NCBI GenBank assembly: GCA_035541775.1
Contig: DATKMP010000255.1
Location: 1-11,459, forward strand
Direction: 5' to 3'
DNA from: DATKMP01 sp035541775
GTDB taxonomy: Bacteria; Bacteroidota; Ignavibacteria; UBA10030
Length of the DNA stretch: 11,459 nt
Every line of letters begins with the position of its first letter. Within the stretch, counting starts at the first letter, position 1. The notes beneath the pieces are model-generated. The model was given only the letters and a program-made list of their open reading frames with translations, did not search any database and was not told where the DNA came from. The position numbers and the translations under genes were made by a program. Below are positions 5,900 through 11,459 of this stretch, one piece after another.

Positions 5900-5914
5900 C
5901 TTAACAAAGTTAAG
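5900..5914. promoter_or_regulatory. Perfect 15-base palindrome CTTAAC-AAA-GTTAAG, candidate autoregulatory site
   Basis: The arms are perfect. An upstream AT-rich near-palindrome TACT-TAATTT-AGTA (5868-5881) overlaps the candidate -10. Lrp/AsnC proteins often bind AT-rich 15-bp palindromes in several phased copies at their own promoters, which makes self-regulation a reasonable inference. A good ribosome binding site AAGGAA (5933-5938) follows, 6 bases before the ATG. Confidence 0.45.
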
Positions 5915-5944
5915 TTTTAGGATAATTTTTGTAAGGAATTCAGT

Positions 5945-6433
5945 ATGTCTTCATTAGATGAAATTGATCGTCAAATTATCGATATCATTCAAGATGATGG
6001 TCGCATCAAACGAAATGAATTGGCATTGCGTGTGAACTTATCGCTGCCTGCCGTTAGTGAGCGTCTTCGGCGTCTTGAAGAAGTCGGCATTGTGCTGGGT
6101 TATGCCGCATTGTTAAATTATAAGCGCTTGGGCAAAGACATCACGGCGTTTGTCTTTGTTAATGTGGATTCATCAAAACACTTCCAAATGTTTGTGGAGC
6201 ATGCACAAAAGCTTGAAGACGTTCTCGAATGCCATGCCATCACGGGCGACGGCACACATCTGTTGAAAGTACGGACGACGAATGCGGAAAGTTTGGAAAA
6301 GCTTCTTGCGAAAATTCAATCGTGGCCGGGTGTCCTTCATACTCGAACCAATGTCGTTTTATCATCTCCCAAAGAGTCCACGAAGATCAAAGTTACCGAC
6401 CCAACCGTTCCGCACAGCGGGAAGACGGTGTAA
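5945..6433 (+). CDS. Lrp/AsnC family transcriptional regulator
   Basis: The 162-residue protein has an N-terminal AsnC-type winged helix-turn-helix (about 4-63: LDEIDRQIIDIIQDDGR, then the recognition helix region LSLPAVSERLRRLEE). The C-terminal RAM/AsnC ligand-binding and oligomerisation domain spans about 66-140, with VLECHAITGDGTHLLKV followed by the helix ESLEKLLAKI. These regulators form dimers to octamers, sense amino acids or related small molecules and act locally or globally. The ligand-loop sequence GDGTHLL differs from the common GDYDYLL type, so the effector cannot be predicted. It stands alone on its own promoter, with a perfect palindrome between promoter and gene, suggesting autoregulation. 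The tail after residue 140 is polar and poorly conserved. Confidence 0.92.
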   Translation: MSSLDEIDRQIIDIIQDDGRIKRNELALRVNLSLPAVSERLRRLEEVGIVLGYAALLNYKRLGKDITAFVFVNVDSSKHFQMFVEHAQKLEDVLECHAITGDGTHLLKVRTTNAESLEKLLAKIQSWPGVLHTRTNVVLSSPKESTKIKVTDPTVPHSGKTV

Positions 6434-6664
6434 GATGCAACAATCAGTCTGGGAATAATGGTTCGGTGTTTTAGAAATCGGCCGATGTAAAGGAAAAACG
6501 GGGGACGAAAGGCCTGAAATTCTACAAGAGGGGAAAGATCTCCAAATAAAAATTCAAGATCCATGTTCCTCGTAACATTTTCTTATATTGATAATGTTCA
6601 CGATAGAAAAATGTATTGAGGACCACAGAATTATTTATTATTGAATAAAAGAAATGAGAAACGT

Positions 6665-7102
6665 ATGATTACACAACTTGCACACATCTGTCTTTTTTCC
6701 GATGACGTTGCCGCCATGGTAGATTTTTATTCACAGAAACTCGGACTTAAGATCGCGTTCACGTTAAATGCAGACAACGGAAAACCGTTCGGCTGGTATA
6801 TGCAATGCGGGAAGATGAGCTTTATTGAAATTTTCGATCAAGCCGGTGCTGTGAAACAATGGGGCGGAAGCGTTGAAACTTTATCGCACGATAAACGATT
6901 CCGGCATTTGTGTTTTGAAGTAGAACAAGTCGAGTTGTTTCGAGAACAACTTCTTAAAGCCGGCGTCATTGTTTCGCCGGTGACTGTCGGTATGGATAAC
7001 TCCAAACAAGCTTGGATCAAAGACCCCGATGGAAATGATATTGAGTTGATGGAGTACACACAAGCCAGTTTTCAACTCGGGAATCCTCGTAATGCCGAGT
7101 GA
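6665..7102 (+). CDS. VOC-superfamily protein (glyoxalase/dioxygenase-like)
   Basis: With ATG at 6665 as start the product has 145 residues: two beta-alpha-beta-beta-beta modules, MITQLAHICLFSDD onward and FRHLCFEVEQVE onward. The four metal-ligand positions of the vicinal oxygen chelate fold are filled: His7, Glu55, His81 and Glu127. The C-terminal DPDGNDIELMEY is the usual family ending. The His/Glu/His/Glu set is that of glyoxalase I and related lyases or thiol-transfer enzymes; substrate is unknown. An in-frame TTG at 6641 would add 8 residues (MNKRNEKR), but the ATG has a purine-rich GAGAAAC before it and starts at the fold. The 231 bases upstream of it hold no gene; there is a small AACATT/AATGTT inverted repeat (6574-6598). 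A link to bacillithiol, made by bshC in the same window, is possible but unproven. Confidence 0.85.
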   Translation: MITQLAHICLFSDDVAAMVDFYSQKLGLKIAFTLNADNGKPFGWYMQCGKMSFIEIFDQAGAVKQWGGSVETLSHDKRFRHLCFEVEQVELFREQLLKAGVIVSPVTVGMDNSKQAWIKDPDGNDIELMEYTQASFQLGNPRNAE

Positions 7103-7229
7103 CATGAAATGGAAAATGACAAAACGATGGCATGCACCAGAATCTTGCTTCTCCATGAAAAATCCAATACCATACCTGCAAGTGATCTTAAACGTGAATC
7201 GTCAGAAATAGAAATTTGAAGTAGGAACC

Positions 7230-8546
7230 ATGATGAATAAAAAACAGGGAAGAAATAACATCAACAGGATGTCGGTGCAACTAAAACACCGCGGGGACGA
7301 TGTGTACAAAAAAACGGTGCTGCCGAACGGTGTTCGTGTCGTCACGGAAGAAATTCCGTACGTGCGGTCAGCATCGGTGGGATTTTGGTTTGAAACGGGT
7401 TCACGGAATGAGACACCGGAAAATAATGGCATATCGCATTTCATCGAACACATGGTGTTTAAGGGAACGAAACAGCGAAGTGTAAAAGAAATTGCTCAAA
7501 GCATCGAATCGGTCGGCGGATACCATAACGCATTCACCAGCAAAGAACATACATGTTACTATGCGCGCGTGTTAGATGAACATGTGGAACTTGCCATCGA
7601 TGTACTTTCCGACCTCATGTTGAATCCTCTATTTCCTGCGAAAGAATTAGAAAAAGAAAAAGGCGTTGTGCTGGAAGAGTTGAAGCAGATCGAAGACGAT
7701 CCGGACGATGTTATCCATGATTATTTTGAAAAAGCAATTTACGGATCGCATCCGCTGGGAATGCCGGTCATCGGTACAGAACAATCCGTAAAAGAATTCG
7801 ACCGAAAGCAATTGCTGAACTATTGCAGTCAACATTATACGGCGGATAATCTTGTCGTTGCGGCGGCAGGAAATGTTCGTCACGATACCGTCATCGAACT
7901 TGTGAATAAATATGTTGCAGAGATAAAGCAATCGCCGGAGAAGCGCCCGTCTCTTGTGAGCGGAAATTTTTCCGTCTCGAAGCATCAAATTTTGTTGGAG
8001 CGGCCCATTCAACAAGCGCACATCTGTTTGGGCGGCGTTGCCTACAGTATTCGGGATGAACGGCGGCACACCTTACAGGTGTTGAATACGTTGTTGGGCG
8101 AAGGAATGAGTTCGCTGCTGTTTCAAAACATTCGTGAAAAATACGGCTTCACATATTCCATTTATAGTTATCATAATATGTTGGTGGATACCGGGTCGTT
8201 CGGCGTTTATATCGGAACTGATAAAAAGCATATCGATCAGTGCATCAAACTTGTGTGGAAAGAGTTGAACGAGCTGCGGCGGAAACCGATTACACAAAAA
8301 GATTTAAGGAGAACAAAAGAGCAATTGAAGGGCAGTATGATGCTGGGATTAGAAAATATTCCAAACAGAATGATCCGGCTGGGCAATTCCGAACTTTATT
8401 TTGGAAATTTGACATCGCTGAACGATATCATTCAGCATATCGATGCAGTAACAGCCGAAGATGTTCTCCATGTTGCCCAGGATTTGTTTAACGAAGATCG
8501 ATTTGCATCCGTTATCTTCACACCCAATCCTTCAGTGCATCACTAA
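7230..8546 (+). CDS. M16 family zinc metallopeptidase (processing peptidase-like)
   Basis: The 438-residue product has the inverted zinc motif HFIEH (His70, Glu73, His74) and the downstream Glu ligand in VVLEEL (around 149-150). It also has the usual LPNGVRVV start, SVGFWFETGSR strand, and GGYHNAFTSKEHTCYYARV block of the mitochondrial processing peptidase / bacterial PqqL-YmxG subfamily. The C-terminal inactive half carries the R-x-x-x-G-x-x-Y pair (IREKYGFTYSIYSY), which helps bind peptide. It has no signal peptide, so it is probably cytoplasmic and degrades peptides. One-domain-pair members act as homodimers. ATG at 7230 is immediately followed by a second ATG at 7233, which has better spacing from TAGGAA (7222-7227). 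It stands between the VOC gene and nuoG, in the same direction, with 127- and 110-base gaps that suggest separate transcripts. Confidence 0.92.
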   Translation: MMNKKQGRNNINRMSVQLKHRGDDVYKKTVLPNGVRVVTEEIPYVRSASVGFWFETGSRNETPENNGISHFIEHMVFKGTKQRSVKEIAQSIESVGGYHNAFTSKEHTCYYARVLDEHVELAIDVLSDLMLNPLFPAKELEKEKGVVLEELKQIEDDPDDVIHDYFEKAIYGSHPLGMPVIGTEQSVKEFDRKQLLNYCSQHYTADNLVVAAAGNVRHDTVIELVNKYVAEIKQSPEKRPSLVSGNFSVSKHQILLERPIQQAHICLGGVAYSIRDERRHTLQVLNTLLGEGMSSLLFQNIREKYGFTYSIYSYHNMLVDTGSFGVYIGTDKKHIDQCIKLVWKELNELRRKPITQKDLRRTKEQLKGSMMLGLENIPNRMIRLGNSELYFGNLTSLNDIIQHIDAVTAEDVLHVAQDLFNEDRFASVIFTPNPSVHH

Positions 8547-8656
8547 CAAAACAGTAAAAACGGGAACGGATTGATCAGGTTTTAACGTTTATGTTTGTGA
8601 ACGATGACAACATGCACATCGAACAATAAAGAGAAATCAATTTTACGATAAAGAGA

Positions 8657-10348
8657 ATGTCAGCAACGGTACGAATTACGATAGACGGCACAGAATTTGA
8701 AGTGGATCCAACGCTGACGGTGATGCAAGCCGCGAAGCAATATGGAATCAAGATTCCGCATTTTTGCTGGCATCCGAAATTATCTGTTGCCGGCAACTGC
8801 CGCATGTGCCTTGTTGAAATTGAAAAGATGCCGAAGTTAGCAATTGCCTGTGCGACACAAGTTACCGACGGGATGGTTGTGAAAACCAAAAGTGAGCGCG
8901 TGGTTCAAGCGCGTAATGCAGTGATGGAATTTCTCCTTATCAACCATCCGCTTGACTGTCCGATTTGTGATGAGGCAGGCGAATGTAAGTTACAGAATTA
9001 CAGCTATAAATACAGCACCGGCTACAGTCGTTTTGAGGAAGATAAAGTCCACAAACCCAAACGCATCGAACTTGGGCCCCATGTTATTTTGGATGATGAG
9101 CGCTGCATTATGTGTTCACGCTGCATTCGGTTCTCCGATGAAATTGCCCGCCAGCCGGTTTTAACTTTCACCGAACGTGGTACGCATGTCGTTCTTCGAA
9201 CATTTCCCGGAACCCAGCTTGATAATCCATATTCGATGAACGTGATCGAACTTTGTCCCGTCGGCGCGCTGACCAGTTCTGATTTTCGATTTAAAGCACG
9301 CGTGTGGGAGATGTCTTCTACCGAAAGTGTTTGTGTGGGCTGCGCGCGCGGATGCAATACCAACATCTGGGTGCGCAATAACGAAATTTTACGCATTACA
9401 CCTCGAACAAATGAAGCAGTGAATTCTTGTTGGATGTGTGACCACGGTCGATTGGATACCTTTAAACATATTTCTGGAGAGAATCGATTGAATGGTCCGT
9501 TGGTGCGCAGATTCGGCTCCTTGGTCGAAGTCGGGTGGGATGAAGCAATCGCCCGGGTTGTTTCAGAATTACGCGCGTACCGCAAGCATGAAATAGCGGC
9601 GCTTGGTTCTGCGTATGCTACGAACGAAGATAATTATGTGTTTGCGAAATTGATGGGAGATGTTGTCGGCGTTAAAAATATCGGTTTTCTTCCGCATAAC
9701 GATGAAAACGACAAAGATAATTTTTTGATTCATCAAGATAAAACACCCAACAGTTTCGGCGTTGCTGCCGTTGGATTGACTACTAAAGGCGCTGAAGAAG
9801 TGATTGCTGCCATTGAAAAAGGAACAATTAAAGCGCTCTATGTGCTTGAAGACAATATTCTTGCAGATAAAAAGCTCGCATCGATTCTTGCCAATTTGGA
9901 ACTGCTCATTGTTCACTCGTCTGTAAAAAATGAAACCACACATCGCGCCGATATTGTGCTTTCGTGTTCTACGTATGCTGAAAAGCACGGGACGATTACC
10001 AACTTTGAAGGGCGCATACAGCGAATTCGCCCGGCTGTGGCGACCATGGATCAGGATCGCGCACTCAATAATTTTGAAATGAGCCGATGGGATAAATTTG
10101 CCGCGCACAATGATTTGTGGGGCAAGGGCTCTCGCAAAGATGCACGGTCAACAGTACGCATTATTGCTTCTATCGCTAGTACGATGGGAATAAAATGGAA
10201 ATATAATTCCATGGAAGAAGCGTTTAAGGATTTGGCAGAACACGTTCCAGCTTTTAAAGGATTGACCTATACAAAAATTGGTTCCTCGGGAATTCTGCTG
10301 AAAGAATTAGCAAGTACAAGGTATAACAAAGCGGCAAAACTTGTATGA
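8657..10348 (+). CDS. nuoG: NADH-quinone oxidoreductase subunit G, short form
   Basis: The 563-residue subunit is the large iron-sulfur protein of the peripheral arm of complex I. A 2Fe-2S ferredoxin domain is at the N-terminus (Cys37, Cys48, Cys51, Cys65). Then come the His-Cys3 cluster (His97, Cys101, Cys104, Cys110), a 4Fe-4S cluster (Cys150, Cys153, Cys156, Cys200), and the N7-type cluster of bacterial NuoG (Cys226, Cys229, Cys233, Cys261). The remainder (about 265-563) is a shortened molybdopterin-oxidoreductase-like domain, including AEKHGTITNFEGRIQR (441-456). It is clearly shorter than E. coli NuoG (about 900) or Thermus Nqo3 (about 780). The downstream overlap with nuoH is intact and no broken continuation is seen, so it appears naturally short. 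No nuoE or nuoF precedes it. A purine-rich AAAGAGA just before the ATG serves as a weak ribosome binding site. Confidence 0.95.
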   Translation: MSATVRITIDGTEFEVDPTLTVMQAAKQYGIKIPHFCWHPKLSVAGNCRMCLVEIEKMPKLAIACATQVTDGMVVKTKSERVVQARNAVMEFLLINHPLDCPICDEAGECKLQNYSYKYSTGYSRFEEDKVHKPKRIELGPHVILDDERCIMCSRCIRFSDEIARQPVLTFTERGTHVVLRTFPGTQLDNPYSMNVIELCPVGALTSSDFRFKARVWEMSSTESVCVGCARGCNTNIWVRNNEILRITPRTNEAVNSCWMCDHGRLDTFKHISGENRLNGPLVRRFGSLVEVGWDEAIARVVSELRAYRKHEIAALGSAYATNEDNYVFAKLMGDVVGVKNIGFLPHNDENDKDNFLIHQDKTPNSFGVAAVGLTTKGAEEVIAAIEKGTIKALYVLEDNILADKKLASILANLELLIVHSSVKNETTHRADIVLSCSTYAEKHGTITNFEGRIQRIRPAVATMDQDRALNNFEMSRWDKFAAHNDLWGKGSRKDARSTVRIIASIASTMGIKWKYNSMEEAFKDLAEHVPAFKGLTYTKIGSSGILLKELASTRYNKAAKLV

Positions 10349-11397
10349 ACAATGAGATAATCGCAGAACTTATTGTTGCATTCGGGAAGATCGTTTTTCT
10401 CTTCACCTTCCTTATCTTAGGGGCGGCAATCGCCGTACTTGCTGAAAGAAAAATTTGTGCCTTCATGCAAGAACGATACGGGCCTAACCGTGTTGGGCCG
10501 TGGGGCATTCTTCAGCCGTTTGCCGATGTTGCGAAGTTAGTGATGAAGGAAGACATCGTTCCCCAAGCAGCGAACCGATTTATTCATGATCTTGCACCGA
10601 TTATTTCCATCAGCGTTGCGTTAAGCACGTTTGCTATCATTCCGTTTGGCGATATGATTGTAGTATTCGGACGGCAAATCAATTTGATCGTTGCGGATGT
10701 GAATATCGGTATTTTGTATTTGCTGGCGCTTACGTCGGTTGGTGTCTATGGAATCAGTTTAGCAGGATGGTCGTCCAACAGCAAATATTCACTGCTCGGC
10801 GGATTGCGTTCGTCGGCACAATTGATTAGTTATGAATTGTCGATGGGCTTGTCATTACTCGGTGTCCTGATGATTGCCGGAACGCTTCGCTTGAATGAGA
10901 TTGTTTTTCAGCAAACGGCATACATCGGAGGTTGGCTGCCGCGGTGGAATATTTTTTTACAGCCGTTAGGATTCATTACTTTTGTTATCGCGTCGTTTGC
11001 CGAAACCAACCGGTTGCCGTTCGATTTGCCGGAAGCAGAACCGGAATTGGTGGGCGGCTACCACACGGAATATACCGGCATGAAGTTCGGATTGTTCTTC
11101 CTCGCCGAATATGCCAACATGATTACCTCCAGCGCGGTCATCGCAACGTTATTTTTGGGCGGATGGAGTTTGCCCTACGTTGAACAACTTGGTTTATCCG
11201 TGTTCACGTTGAGCGTGTTGCACGTGCTGACGTTTATTGCCAAAGTGATCGGGATCATGTTTTTCTTTATTGTTGTGCGATGGACGATTCCGCGTTTCCG
11301 ATACGATCAATTGATGCGGCTCGGCTGGAAAATCATGCTGCCGATGGCTATCATCAATTTTTTATTGACCGGCATTGGCATGTTAATTTTTTCGTAA
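10345..11397 (+). CDS. nuoH: NADH-quinone oxidoreductase subunit H
   Basis: The 350-residue inner membrane protein is the complex I subunit that, with NuoB and NuoD, forms the quinone chamber and starts the proton-pumping path. About eight transmembrane helices can be seen (roughly 8-30, 84-104, 113-137, 152-175, 190-213, 249-271, 284-311, 325-348). The first cytoplasmic loop carries the diagnostic ERKICAFMQERYGPNRVGP motif. The quinone-site loop ASFAETNRLPFDLPEAEPEL and the following GGYHTEYTGMKFGLFFLAEY are complete. Its ATG overlaps the nuoG stop by 4 bases (ATGA), a sign of translational coupling. A further nuo reading frame begins 6 bases after its stop. Confidence 0.97.
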   Translation: MNNEIIAELIVAFGKIVFLFTFLILGAAIAVLAERKICAFMQERYGPNRVGPWGILQPFADVAKLVMKEDIVPQAANRFIHDLAPIISISVALSTFAIIPFGDMIVVFGRQINLIVADVNIGILYLLALTSVGVYGISLAGWSSNSKYSLLGGLRSSAQLISYELSMGLSLLGVLMIAGTLRLNEIVFQQTAYIGGWLPRWNIFLQPLGFITFVIASFAETNRLPFDLPEAEPELVGGYHTEYTGMKFGLFFLAEYANMITSSAVIATLFLGGWSLPYVEQLGLSVFTLSVLHVLTFIAKVIGIMFFFIVVRWTIPRFRYDQLMRLGWKIMLPMAIINFLLTGIGMLIFS

Positions 11398-11403
11398 GAA
11401 GAT

Positions 11404-11459
11404 ATGGGTTCGACAGGAAAAATAATACGGCGAAAAGATTTATCTCTCGTACAGCGAAT
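11404..11459 (+). CDS. nuoI: Start of next complex I gene, probably nuoI (cut by window end)
   Basis: An open frame from ATG at 11404, 6 bases after the nuoH stop, gives MGSTGKIIRRKDLSLVQR and runs off the window. The basic, non-membrane N-terminus fits the start of NuoI, the two-4Fe-4S ferredoxin-like subunit that normally follows nuoH. No cluster motif is reached, so the assignment rests on gene order. Confidence 0.55.
   Translation, partial: MGSTGKIIRRKDLSLVQR

Noticed and set aside
6434..6664. Possible riboswitch or small RNA between the Lrp/AsnC gene and the VOC gene
   Set aside because: Apart from ATCGGCCGAT (6477-6486) and a weak AACATT/AATGTT pair I find no extended conserved-looking structure or terminator, and nothing matching a riboswitch class I know.
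9022..9585. 187-codon open frame on the minus strand within nuoG
   Set aside because: It lies wholly opposite the iron-sulfur domains of nuoG, which are intact and well conserved; no independent signals for a gene.
8657..10348. nuoG as a frameshifted or truncated gene
   Set aside because: The stop overlaps the nuoH start in an ATGA arrangement and there is no leftover NuoG coding sequence after it, so the short form is best taken as natural.

Overview
The window looks like a chromosomal segment of a moderate-GC bacterium. The best fit is the Bacteroidota / Chlorobiota / Ignavibacteria group. This rests on a BshC-type bacillithiol ligase, a membrane-anchored PASTA protein without a kinase domain placed directly before rpe, mostly weak or absent Shine-Dalgarno sequences, and a complex I cluster encoding a short NuoG. 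The placement is inferred from gene content and style, not from a phylogenetic marker. Almost all of the window is housekeeping: nucleotide salvage, thiol biosynthesis, a pentose phosphate enzyme, proteolysis and respiration. I see no defence system, CRISPR array, tRNA or rRNA, and no convincing undescribed multi-gene system.

Layout. Positions 1-142 (minus strand) hold the left end and OrfA start of an IS3-family insertion sequence. It has landed in a small gene for a signal-peptide protein, of which only the first ~32 codons remain (about 143-240). Positions 241-723 have no gene but are dense in palindromes: a perfect 8-bp hairpin, a pair of TGTGAC-N-RTCACA sites, and a 155-bp MITE-like element (522-676) with imperfect terminal inverted repeats and several internal hairpins. 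Positions 724-4210 (minus strand) are a tight four-gene run transcribed cdd - tdk - punA - bshC: cytidine deaminase, thymidine kinase, purine nucleoside phosphorylase and the cysteine-adding enzyme of bacillithiol synthesis. A divergent control region (4211-4359) contains a good promoter and a perfect palindrome.

On the plus strand follow a PASTA-domain membrane protein and rpe (2 bases apart, probably one transcript), an Lrp/AsnC regulator with a perfect palindrome in its leader, a VOC-superfamily (glyoxalase-like) protein, an M16 zinc peptidase, and the start of a complex I cluster: nuoG, nuoH (4-base overlap) and the first codons of what is probably nuoI, cut by the window end.

How the genes work together. 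Cdd, Tdk and PunA recycle pyrimidine and purine nucleosides, and share a transcript with a redox-thiol gene. NuoG and NuoH are the iron-sulfur arm and the quinone-site membrane subunit of NADH:quinone oxidoreductase. The nuo cluster here begins at nuoG, with no nuoE or nuoF directly upstream, so the complex is probably encoded in at least two loci. The most unusual stretch is the first 720 bases, where an IS insertion, a broken secreted-protein gene, possible operators and a small structured repeat lie together.
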